NCBI RefSeq assembly: GCF_030867095.1 | Contig: NC_081824.1 | Span: 148,705,433 to 148,769,432, forward strand | Direction: 5' to 3' | DNA from: Alligator mississippiensis | Taxonomy: Eukaryota; Chordata; Crocodylia; Alligatoridae | DNA: 64,000 nucleotides | Part shown: positions 53,830 through 64,000 of the stretch, piece after piece | Layout of the letters: every line of letters begins with the position of its first letter | How positions within the stretch are numbered: position 1 is the first letter of the stretch | The notes under the pieces: model-generated | What the model was told of the DNA's origin: nothing | Database searches by the model: none | The model's input: only the letters and a program-made list of their open reading frames with translations | Translations under genes and position numbers: made by a program

Positions 53830-56800
53830 TGGCAACAAAAAAAAAAGAGAAGAAAAAGAAACAAAGAAATATGTAAATCAGCCTGTCCAAGTATTCCTTT
53901 CCCATGGAAACTCTTTAAAAAATAATGGTGCAATTTCCTGCATTTCAGAAGATTTCAGTTTAAAAGATTTTGTGCCAAAATAAAGAAAACCAACCTAGTG
54001 TTTTTCTCAAATGCTAGATTAAGTTGCTAGTGACAATTTATGCTCTTTGAAACCACCAATACCTACCAAAACCATGTGTACCCCAGACCCATTTAGCTGG
54101 CTTCAATCAGCCACACATTAACACATATGTATTTATTTATTTTTATTATGTATATGCCACCCTTATATGGAAACATCACAAGAGCATCAGATTATAGACA
54201 AGGTGTCAATGGGCTTTCATGGTCTCTTGCCCACTTTCCAGCCCTGTCAAGTCCCTTGTAGAAAGTTAAACAGCAGTGCGCAATATTTACATCTTGACAC
54301 CAACCTTTTCTCTTAAATGCATTAAAATAAATTTATCTTTCTTCAGTTTCTTTTTCCTTTCCCCTGGTATCTCCTTCCAGTTTTTTCAACATCTCTCCTC
54401 TTCTGCCCATCCCCAGGAAAATTCTATTTTGCCATGTTTTCCCCGTCACTCCTCTTCTGCTCTGACCATTACATTCTCTCCCTTTTTCTCCTCACTCATC
54501 CTACCCTGCCTAGGTTTTCTGTCCCCATGCACACACTGCATTCTTTTTCTCTATTAGCTCCCTCAACCATTTGCTGCTTTGACTGATGCCTTTCTCTCTA
54601 TCCATCATTTGCCCCTTCCAGTAGATCATTGTATGTCATTTAGCACGTTGTTTGAGACTTTGATCTGCCTTTATGTCTATCCAGCAATCCAAAAATGTAA
54701 TTACAGCTAATGTATGCATAGCCAAGCCTCAAATTGGGTAATCATGTAATGACTACAGTATAGCCATTGGCAGCATAGGATTCAGCAGAAAGTTATAGAA
54801 TCTGCCCAAGACACAGATTCATGTGGCTAGCCTGGGCTGAGTTCTGAGCTGCCTTGGCTATACTGTTATTGATTACCAATGTAGCTAATAAAGTGCAATC
54901 TCAGGTCAGGAGTGGATCTAGAGGGGGAGGGGAGGAGGGTGCAGTGGTGCATTTGCACTCTTCTTTGATTCCTGGTCCACCCAAAGTTTAAAACCAACTG
55001 CCTGGCAGTGGCGGCAGCATTCCTATTCAGGCAGCAGTGAGGGAATCAATTGACTTTGTGGTTAATTAAAATCTACCTAATTCCTTCTAAACTCTTCATT
55101 CCACAGATGTTAATGACCGTCTCTCCTTTTTTAATGGTCATTATGTTCCACTAATCAATCTATTCTTTCTTTGGCTGTTCTGCTGTCTGCTAGCTGCTCC
55201 TGGTAATGTAGCTTCTATTTCACAGTCCTGAAGTCTGTTTTTAACTCTGGCTAAAAACATTAGCTCAGATGTGGAAATAACTTTCAGTGAAGCATTGGGT
55301 GCATTGCCAAGATACTCAAGAAGGCTGGCTTTGGTTTATAAATCTGAAAGAGATGTACATTTCATTTGAATGACTACAGGACTAAAGAAACAACATCTTT
55401 TGATTATTTTTGCCTAGTTTGTTGTGTTTTTAATACATAATATATGATATAGCAAATTAATGGACACTCCAATAAAGTTATATTTGTTTTTGCTTCAGCA
55501 TAAACTGAATAATACAGCCATAGGTCCCTAGCATATTAGTAAAGCTTCTAATTTCTTTTTACCTGGAGAAAAATGTATTGTGTTATATGTACCTCACCAT
55601 CTGCAACCCACTTTTCAAAATCTTGGCTCTGCCCATATCTCAAGTAAATCTATATAAGTTGCAGTCGCAATTTTGGACTACAGCACAGATATGCCCTAAA
55701 AGGCACAACACAGAACACATAGCCAGGAGGGGGAGTTAAAGTAGCTTTAAGCTTCTTTTGCACCCTTCTGGTTGCTACAGCCCTGAGTTATTTTTCCAAA
55801 CTAAGTTGTGAAGCAACATATTATTATAGCATGTTCTTTTGTGCCATACTCTTCCCCAAAAGACCATAATTAAAGCAGTCCTGGAGTCTGCTGGACTTAC
55901 AGCAGCCTTCCACAGCCTTGTGGGATGCAAGCATTGCCTAGAAGTTGCCTCCTAGATCTAATGTGTCCTGTCCACCCGCAACATATCCATACCCCATGGC
56001 TTGTCAGAGTGAAGAGTCTTTGCAATGGAGCTTTCTGTAATGACTGCACCAAGATAATCCTCCTCCAGTCAGAATTGGGTCTTTCAAAGTGCCTTTGTCC
56101 CACTCTAGCTTTTCTACCAAACATACACAGGCTAGAGTGGAGATCAGTCTCTATGTGTATTATTTTGTTTCAATAATAGTTTTCATTATAAATGTCCTGA
56201 TCTCACGCACTATTAAAGTCAACAGCAATTCTGCTATTGAGTTCAAAGGAGTAGAGACAGTCTTAAAGCAATTTACTGTTAATAAGATATAACAGCCCTA
56301 CAGCAAAAAATGAAAGGGAAAAAGAAATCAGGAAGGAAAAAAACCCAGCACTGTACCTATAGAGGTACAAGGTTCAGAGCACCTGAAACTCCCACTGAAG
56401 TTAATTTAAGCAGTAGCTTTTCGCCATCTTTTTTGGTTTTGGTCCCTAGATTGTAAGCCTCAAGGATGAGAGATCACAGGTTGGATTCACCACTGCATTA
56501 CATTTATTTTCCCTGATCGAGAATCAAACCTTGTGTCCTTTACTTTGTGCTGTACAATACTGAGCTCATTGGCAGTGCTCGGTAAATAAATAATAATAAC
56601 AAAATCTAAAGCACAACCAAAAGGAAACTGAGAAATGACTCGTATATGGATTTCCCAGATCACATTAGATATGGCACATTACTTTCAACACACAGAAATA
56701 TAGTTTTACTTTGAATTTACAAAAAGAAACTAGGTATTATACTTTACAATTTATTCAGGGGAGAAAAAACCCTCTGATACTAAGATAGGTCAGCTGGCAA

Positions 56801-58416
56801 ATAAATTATCAAAGAGATTGCATATTTGGATCCATAAACCAAATGGATGGCATCCTGGGAGTAATGACTGAAGTGTTAAGAATTTCTCAACTCTAGCATA
56901 CAGCCCAGCCTCTCCTTCTTGACTACCCGCCAAAATTGTCCATGGTGCATCATTTATTATTTGGGAGGGTGGAAGAAGGTGGATCATGGGAAATTAAAAA
57001 GGCTGTGTGGGTGTAAATGACAGAAAATGCATCCCTGTATCAGTGTCAGTATCAGTGAACACCCTTTTTCATTACGTGGTTCAAAACACTGCAGTGAAGG
57101 CTAGCAAGGGAATCTAGGCACTAGAAACTGATATGGGAGATTATCCTGTGGAACTGTATTACTCTTTTGGGGAAGACCATGTCACAAAAGAACACACTGC
57201 AATAGCACACTGCTTTACAACTATGATTGGATAAATAATGCAGGGCTGTGGTGAATAGGTGACCAGCAGCTGGCTAAGTCTGGAATTAACTCTAATTCAT
57301 ATTGTACAGCAGAATCTTAAAACTGGAAGCTGCTTGCTCTCCGCAGACATTTTAACTATTCAACTACAGAGACTGCATACAAACATAAAAGACTTGATGG
57401 CTGGCCTAGCATAAACAGGAAAGCTGCTGCTGTTCCATATAGCTTTGCTTCCTATCCCAGGCTTTAGCCAGTATATGATAACTCACAAGAAAGTGAAAAA
57501 TCCCCTAGAATTCAACCATTTTATTGTGCATAGCAGTATGCTAGAATGAGGGAGGTACCAGGTGATTGAGTCACACCTTGAATCTTGAGGTTTGATTACC
57601 AGTCCCATAATGGATTCAGATTTACTCCAACTATGGTCAAGGGAATTTTAACACTGATTTGATCAGGAACAGGATCAGATCTTCTGTTGGTTTCACCCTA
57701 CATTACATCAGTTCTATTATGGTCATAATATTATCAATTATTATTCTGTATTTTTGTATTATGCTAACACTCAGCCCTCCCAACTAAACAAGGACCATTG
57801 TGCTGCTACAGAAATTCTCATTCTCTATATACACCTCAAAGAATGTAGAGCCAGATTTAAGTCAAGACCCAACAGATCTTGACTTAAATAACAAGCAAGA
57901 CAGGGGTTGTGGGGAGAGGAAGGGCAGGAGGGAGAAGGGGAGAGAAGGATTTAAAGTAACAGGAACATGTGTATGTAAGACTAGCTACATGCACAGTTAG
58001 CAAACTTTTGCTCTTTCTAATGACATAAGCAAGATATATTAACAAGATCAGCAATATCTAGTGGCTACCTGCCCAGAACAATTGTTCATACACACCCCAA
58101 TTGCAACTGAGGGCATCCATTCACAAAGGGCAGCAGGAAAGAAATTGCAAAGGCATCTGTGGAGAAATAGAGAGATGGTCCTCTTATCCAGTCAAGCCAC
58201 AGTGAGGAGTGTTTACTAACTATCCCTTACAAGGCAAATTTCCTGTAAGTGATTTATCACTCACACATTCACTTTGCTCATGTGAAGGTCATTGACTTCC
58301 ATATACTAATGCACCTGGAAGAGACTGCGACTTTGACCCCAAAAGCTGAGTCTACATAAATGTGTGATGATTGCCTATTGGCTGAACCAGGGGCCTCCAA
58401 AGCTAAATACATAGGC
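53830..58416. other. Intergenic sequence, little recognised
   Basis: No gene found. A possible tRNA-derived SINE head lies at about 57555-57612 plus strand (box-B-like AGGTTTGATTACC). A TTTA-rich tract occurs at 54128-54149. The rest is AT-rich. Confidence 0.45.
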
Positions 58417-58695
58417 CAGGGCTGTCCTACTGGCCACCCACGAGCAGTTGATGGGCAGCCTACAGGCTCTGCCAGCTGCCTCTCCTGCTGCTGTGTGGAG
58501 GCAAAGGGACTGGCAGTCCATGCACTGCCAGCCCGGGCCATGAAGCAGTGGTGCACTCTGCATGGCATGGAGTGAGGCTATATGCCACTAGTGGGAGGGC
58601 TGCATACTGCTGGCACAGGCCATATGTAGGCAAGATCCTGTAGGGGCTTCTGTGCAGCGTGCAACCCCTGACCACGCCAAAGTTGGACAGCCCTG
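58417..58695 (+). mobile_element. Short hAT element (CAGGGCTGTCC ends)
   Basis: Ends cagggctgtcctactggcc and aagttggacagccctg are inverted repeats (reverse complement of the right end: cagggctgtccaactt). Length 279 bp, GC-rich, non-coding. A clear 8-bp duplication was not seen. Confidence 0.7.
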
Positions 58696-60403
58696 ATGAA
58701 GTCTACTACTTGAGCTAAAAAGTCAGGACCCTGGGTCTAGGATCTACAGCAACTCATACCCTCTTGGGATCAAGGTAAAGAGTGGGACATGCACTGCCCA
58801 AGGTGTTACATCTTCTACTAAAAAGATGCTTGACTCAAACTTCTTGGATCTATCATGGTTTGAATCCCAAGCAAGTCCCCACTTTTATGGCAACTGTCTT
58901 TCGGCAATCAGGGATTGACTTTGTACAGATTTTCAGAGTAAAAAATATAAGCTGCTACAGTTTCAGCTAAACAGCTAGACTTTTGCCATTTGAGGCTATG
59001 TGTTGAATAATGGAATTCAAATTTGGTAGGCAATTTAAAAAGTCAGGACAAAAACTTTGATTTTATCAAACAAAAATAGTTTTTGGTAGAACAAAAAAAA
59101 ATTCCTCCAAAAAACTTCATTTACACTTTACCTAAAAGTTTTATTCAACCTAAAATGAAATATGTTTTTTTCCTTTTGGGGTTATTTAGCCCTTTCTTAC
59201 ACCATCTTTTCTTTTTTTATTAAAATTGAGCTCAAACAAACCATTTAGGCACTTCTGAAACAAAGTCTTTAATTTTTTAAATGTCAAAAAAGTGTTTGAC
59301 CTTTTCATATTTTTCCTCACATTTTTTTCTCAGCCAAAATTCTAGCTGAATCAACCCAAATTTCTGAATAACTTTTGTCCCCACAAAATTCCATTTCTTA
59401 AATTTACAATTTGTCAAAAAAGCAATCCACCTCCAGCTGTTACGACTCACATCTATGAATTAGATACATTGTGGGATTTGTAATATATACTCACCAATGG
59501 GTTACAAAAGCATGCATGAAAAAGTTCACCAGTTCTCTGCCTTAATCAACAGCAACTGACTTCTACAGGTTTTTCTTTACTCCGAGGCAGAGCTCCTAAA
59601 CAACAAGAGTTCAATGATCAAACTGACAATTAATATAAAACTTTCTTTACAAAAATGTATGACACAGCTCCACAGTTATGATCCAAAAACCACATCTTAC
59701 AATGGCAATGCTTCAGTTTTCTGGCCCATTATTATACAATTTTGCAGTGCTTTCTTCTGGATATTTTTTGGCCCAGAAAAACAGTCAAATACAGATACAA
59801 TATTATTTCTATTATATTAAAACATACATATGATGCCCAACCTGCAGAGACCTTCTAAGTCTGAGCTTTAGATCTTTGCTATGCTATGTGAAGAATTATT
59901 TGTGTACTGTGATTCATCAAAGGAGTGTGTTTACTGTGCTAGTGAACAGCAAGTTCTTTCACCATCTCAGTAAAAGTACAGATTATTCAAATTAGTTTAC
60001 AAAAAGATTCAAATTAGTTTACAAATTTGATTCTGTAACAAGAAAGAGAAAAGTTAACTTTCCTTATTAAATCATGACAGATACTATTTTAAATTTGCTT
60101 CAGCGAGAAATGGTGTTGATAAGAGGATGTGGTTTTGTTTGCCATGCTACGTTCAGTCTACAGAATGTACTTTAGAAGTGCAAAGTGACAGAATTATGTC
60201 AGAGCACATTGGGTTCTGGCTCTCTTTCTTGTGCTCAAACCAATTAATGCTCCTCTCTCGTGTATGCACTTTGTAGGAAGTAGGTTTGCCCTGTTACTAT
60301 GATGTTTCGTGTCTAACTCAATGAGGAGTGGAATTAGTCATTCACATTCAGGTCTTGCCTGTGAGCACAGTCAGAAAAAAATACATTTGTTTAATTTTTT
60401 AGT
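58696..60403. other. Intergenic sequence, nothing recognised
   Basis: AT-rich. A 19-bp near-duplicate attcaaattagtttacaaa occurs at about 59987 and 60008. Confidence 0.5.
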
Positions 60404-60577
60404 GGATTAGTTAAATTTCATTAAATCCTGTGTGGACATTTTTAATCAGAACTAAAATGGCTTTAATCTGATTTAGCTTAATTTACGTTGGAAGTGATTT
60501 AAACTAAATCAAATTAAGGTCACCTTAATTCTAAATATGAGTGTCTACACAGGGGTTTAATGCAGTTTAATTAATCC
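60404..60577. mobile_element. Fold-back MITE with about 36-bp terminal inverted repeats
   Basis: Arms 60404-60439 and 60541-60577 are near-complementary (attaaatcctgtgtggacat against attaaacccctgtgtagaca). A second inner palindrome, around ttaatctgatttagctt and aaactaaatcaaattaa, extends the fold. The whole 174 bp could form a single long hairpin. No coding capacity. Confidence 0.75.
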
Positions 60578-61075
60578 TCCTAAGTACAGGCATTCAAGAA
60601 GCCAGAGGGAGAAGTGCTCTAACTTTTGAGCTTTACTCTAAGTGCCCAAGGTTAGTGTAGCCTGGGTGGGTATACTCAGATAAGTTCTCCCTCCTCTGAT
60701 TGAAGGGGGATTGTTAGCTGACAGGTGTGCTATAGGTGAAACTGCAGACCACTTACAGTTCCCCTCTGTCCCTATAGATCCAGGCCAGGACAGTTATAAA
60801 ATTTAATTATGTACACATTTATTAATATAAGTACAACTTACAAAAAGAAAGAATAAAATTAATAACTCTCTATATATACACATATTTATAACCCGGGTAC
60901 ACCCAAGGGTGTGCCCTATTCTCAATCAGATGGGATGGTGTCACAGAGCACTGAGGTGCCTGAAGAGGGGAAAACTGCTAGGGAAGGAGCCCTAGCAGTG
61001 ACTAAGGAGCACAGCTGTGGGTTGCCAGGGCAACCAGGGAAGGTCAGCTGACCAGAAGGGGAAGGGCTTGACCCT

Positions 61076-61082
61076 TATAAAG
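61076..61082 (+). promoter_or_regulatory. TATA box of the solo LTR
   Basis: tataaag, about 137 bp from the LTR start, followed by a GC-rich stretch, as expected for the U3/R boundary of an LTR promoter. Confidence 0.5.
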
Positions 61083-61393
61083 CCCAGGAGCAGAGGCCTG
61101 AGGCAGTTCCCTGCTAGCAGCCAGAGAGGTAGGAGTTCTCTAAGGCAGGGTGCAGGAAGAAGCCTGACTGCAGGTACAGCGTATGGCAGCTCTAAGATGC
61201 TTGAGCAATGGTGTTTTAGCCAGGCGGCTTCAATTTATGTTACAGCCTAGGGGCTTGTGTTTTGTTGTTGGTTAAACCAGTGGTTTGGGTGAGGCTATAA
61301 GGGGATGGAGGAGGCCTCATAGGGGACTCACAGCGGAGTGTGAGGACCCCAGCGCCCAGGTAGGGACGCAGCATAGGGGGTACATAGACCCCA

Positions 61394-61770
61394 GCCCCAG
61401 AGAGGGGCGTTTGAAAAGCCCCAGTGCAGGCGTGGTGAGCCCCAGAGAGGGGGCGACTGAGAAGCCCCAGTGCGGGCGTGGTGAGCCCCAGAGAGGGGGC
61501 ACTACCAAGAGGCCCCAGTGCAGCTGTGGCAAGCCCCAGGAGAGGGCAGCGTGATTGAGGAGTCCAAGTTGGACACCAGTGAGCCCCAGAAAGGGGGCAG
61601 CATTATTGGGAAGCCCAAGTTGGGCATGGTGAGCCTCAGGTAGGGGCAACATTATCGAGGAGCCCAAGAATAGGCACAGAGAGCCCCAGATAGGGGGCAG
61701 CCTTACTGGGAAGCCCAAGAGTGGGCACGGAAAGCCCCAGGAGGGGGCAGCATTGTAGATAAGACCCCAG
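61394..61770 (+). repeat. Eight-unit minisatellite inside the solo LTR
   Basis: Eight imperfect units of about 45-51 bp each begin gccccag(a/g)(g/t)agggg and continue with a ...aagcccca/caag...gg(c)gtggtga theme. Early units resemble each other more than later ones. Long frames on both strands here (61285-61554 plus, 61317-61904 minus) reflect the repeat. Confidence 0.85.
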
Positions 61771-62001
61771 AGAAGAGGGCACAGAGCAAGAGAGGGCTGG
61801 AGGGAGCCGTAGCACCAGAGGGAGCATGCATTAAAGGAAGGAAGGCCCAGGGAGAACAGTAAGGGGCCGAATAGCAAGAGAACTGAGACAACAGCGATTT
61901 CCATTGGCGAGGTGTGGACTGCGGTGTAGGGGAGGAAGCGGAGCCGCAGATAGCATCCCCTAGTGGCGGGGCAGTATAAGGGCAGCCTCCCGCTAATTAA
62001 T

Positions 62002-62027
62002 ACTAATTAATTAATTAATTAATTAAG
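62002..62027. repeat. (TTAA/AATT)n tract in the solo LTR
   Basis: Short run of ttaa-type tetranucleotides. Confidence 0.85.
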
Positions 62028-63527
62028 AACAAGGCATGGCAGGCGAGTAGGCGGGCGGTTGTCCCAGAGACAGGTGTGTGGGCCACATTAAAGGCGGCCC
62101 AGAGTGACTACCTGTTACAGATGGGTAGGCAGGAGGGGGTGCTGTGAGAGGGATGCCAGAATTTTGAGTGGATCCCTCTTTTCTCTATAGAGTTAGCCCA
62201 AGCCCAAAGTTCTTAACTATATACAATTTATTGAGTTATAATATACAGAAACATAAAACTAAATATACATATATTTGCACAGTAAACATTAACCAATAAC
62301 CAAGGTCAAACCCTAAATAACACTATTTACCCATCACAATAAAACAATTTCAGCAGCATCAACACAATACATCACAATACAACATTTCAATTACACAATA
62401 TAAGGCACAAACATGAACAATCTTAAAAACATCTATTCCTTAATATAGTCCCTGACCCATGGTAAGAGATAGTCCTCCTTCCAATGGGGTCCCTTGGGGG
62501 GTGTCCAGGAAGCACCAGGGGCCCCTCCCCTTAGGGCCTTGGCTAGGCACGGGGGCTGCTCACCCAGCCCCTTCTCTGGGTTTGCCCACCCCAAACATCT
62601 TTCCCCTGTTGGACCCAAGGACCCAATGACTCACGCTCCCTCAGGTGGCGGTGGTCAGGGAGCAGCTCAATGGGGTCTTCTCTGCTGGAGCACCTCTCCA
62701 GGCCTCTCCCATGCCGCTGGGTTTCTCTCCACCCTGTGCCCCGCTCTGAACACTGAGGGCTCAGCTTCTCTCAGCTGCTGCACCACCGCTGCTGGCTTCT
62801 GGGTGCTGAGCCTCATGCTGCAGCACTACCATTTCCCTGTGCCCTGGCTTCAGCTCTGAGGACTCTCTTAGCACAGGCCGTGCCCTTCAGGCTCCAGCTG
62901 GCTATCCTCACACCGGGTGGCTAACCCAAGCAGCCTCCACTGCTCCCTGGCTCCCAAGACTCAGCTCTGTGCACCATGGGACCTGGCTGCTTGCTGGGAG
63001 GTGGGGCCTGAGCCACCTCACTGCGGCCCCCAAGGCCCTTGCCCCATGCGCTGCCCTGCGCATCATGTGGCCTGCTGGCCCTGCCAGGGTTGCAGGCTCG
63101 AGCTGTCGCTTGCAGCTCCCAAAGCCTGGGCTCCATGCACTGAACCGCGTACCGTGATGGGCCCAAGCAGTCTCACACCACTCCCAGGGCTACTGCTCCA
63201 GCGGTGGCTTCAGGAGCCTTGGGCCTATTGCCCACTGGGGGAGAGCTCCCCAGCTTTTCTTGGCTCCACTCTTCTTGAGTCCCTCGGCGCATCTGCCCAG
63301 TGTGCTGAGCACGCTGGGCTTTTATTTACACTGGAGGCCCCACCCCTGAAGTCCTGCAAAGCACAGTCTTCAATCAGGTCCAGTGGCTCCTAGCATCCCA
63401 CCCCCACTCTGAACAGGGGCGAGGCAAGCCCCTCGCAGCTGTTAATTGATTGATGGAAATGTTCAACCAATCCAAAGTGTCCTTCTCCAAGCTGGGCTTG
63501 CCAGGCAAAAGTAGCGAGCCTGCCACA

Positions 63528-64000
63528 TATTCAACACTCTATTTAGATATATATACATTGTTATACATCTATAATGGACTTCTAAAGGATTGTTCTTAAG
63601 AGCCTTGAACCCACACAGGTAAATAAGAAATCTAGAAGAGGTAAATACAGGTGAATTCAGATAATCAACAAACACATTTAGACACATCCAGATAAATACT
63701 GGCAATTGAAGGGAGGTGTCAACAGGGTGGGGTTCAACAAAATATATACATATCTTCATCCAGATACATAACAAATAAACAACAAATCGTTATTAATGAC
63801 AAAATCTGTGGCTCTGAATACAAAATATAAGATGCATACCTGCCTTCACAGTATCTATATCACTGTGATTACTAGAAGCTCTTCTAGGGGAAAAGAACCT
63901 GGGACAAGCTCCCAAAAGGGGAGAAAGGACCAGCTCCCAATATCTCCCCGTCCTCTGGGGCATGGTCAGGACCCTTATCCTTTAGTAGCCCCTTTCACAG
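63528..64000 (-). mobile_element. Probable further LTR-type fragment (continues past window end)
   Basis: A/T-rich sequence followed, from about 63890, by gggacaagctccc, ggggagaaaggacc and cccaatatctcccc. This resembles the tgtcccagg/purine-rich start of the copies at 48385 and 52695. Too short to be sure. Confidence 0.3.

Larger units (their letters stand above)
60939..62119 (+). mobile_element. Solo LTR with perfect 5-bp target duplication
   Basis: Starts tgtcacag and ends ctgttaca (inverted ends TGTNACAG), flanked by gatgg on both sides (60934-60938 and 62120-62124). A TATA box (ttataaag) sits at 61075-61082, inside the expected U3. The middle is a minisatellite (61394-61770). The last 250 bp share ggaggaagcggagccgcaga and cagcctcccgct-type sequence with the 48157-51828 element. 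TG...CA ends and a 5-bp duplication fit a Gypsy or ERV LTR. No second LTR or internal region is present, so it is a solo LTR left by recombination. Confidence 0.85.
60656..63527 (-). mobile_element. LTR-like element, minus strand, split by a solo LTR
   Basis: On the minus strand it begins tgtggcaggctcgc at 63527, has ATTGG boxes (about 63458-63470), a TATA-like aaataaaagcccagc near 63325, and a polyadenylation-type aataaattgtatatag near 62230. It ends cccaggctaca at 60656. Its two halves (62125-63527 and 60656-60933) are separated by the solo LTR 60939-62119. Both ends resemble those of the 48157-51828 element. Flanks gttag / tattc do not match, so the target duplication is lost or the copy is part of a larger provirus. 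No coding region recognised. Confidence 0.6.

Noticed and set aside
61394..61770. CRISPR array
   Set aside because: Direct repeats are contiguous degenerate minisatellite units without unique spacers, inside an LTR of a vertebrate genome.
61317..61904. 195-codon minus frame in the solo LTR
   Set aside because: Open only because the minisatellite unit lacks stops in that frame; the peptide is a low-complexity repeat.

Overview
This is vertebrate nuclear DNA, most likely from a crocodilian, with a turtle as the main alternative. It has no bacterial or viral gene organisation. It contains long introns, CR1 LINEs of the archosaur/turtle type, 8-bp-duplication hAT transposons, MIR/tRNA-type SINE remnants, LTR elements and one CpG-island promoter. 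Most long open frames are transposon remnants or chance frames in GC-rich repeats.

Only one host coding exon could be identified: the first exon of GALNT2 (polypeptide N-acetylgalactosaminyltransferase 2), on the minus strand at 31237-31353. It lies inside a CpG island (about 30.75-31.72 kb) with CCAAT and GC boxes just upstream. It encodes 39 residues: the short cytoplasmic tail, the signal-anchor membrane segment and the start of the stem, ending in a phase-0 splice donor. Everything to its left (1-31236) is therefore read as GALNT2 intron 1. Everything to the right is the upstream intergenic flank, where I found no other host gene.

Intron side (1-31.2 kb): a 758-bp fold-back hAT-type element (0.7-1.5 kb); a family of GC-rich hAT elements (4.5-6.0, 18.0-18.8 and 22.7-24.1 kb; a fourth copy is at 42.4 kb); and a cluster of CR1 LINEs at 6.2-17.4 kb. 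In that cluster a minus-strand CR1 (8324-9646) sits inside a plus-strand CR1 (about 6230-10540), exactly between reverse-transcriptase motifs B and C. CR1-B carries a 41-T run, and CR1-C keeps an open reverse-transcriptase frame of about 667 codons. Older CR1, SINE and hAT pieces fill 19.9-30.7 kb.

Upstream side (31.7-64 kb): mostly non-repetitive sequence to about 37 kb, then simple repeats, a hAT copy with a perfect target duplication (42380-43483), a degenerate CR1 (46.7-47.6 kb) and an LTR-element nest from 48 to 64 kb. A minus-strand element (48157-51828) splits an older inverted-repeat element. A plus-strand solo LTR (60939-62119, TSD gatgg) is inserted into a minus-strand LTR-like element (60656-63527). 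These elements carry internal minisatellites and a few unexplained open frames.

The most interesting unexplained material is the LTR family with paired gap-free open frames, a 232-codon frame with periodic repeats, and a palindromic repeat family sharing a TTGGTCCAATAAAAGA core, one copy of which has a hammerhead-ribozyme-like motif. All calls come from reading the sequence; no database search or folding was run.
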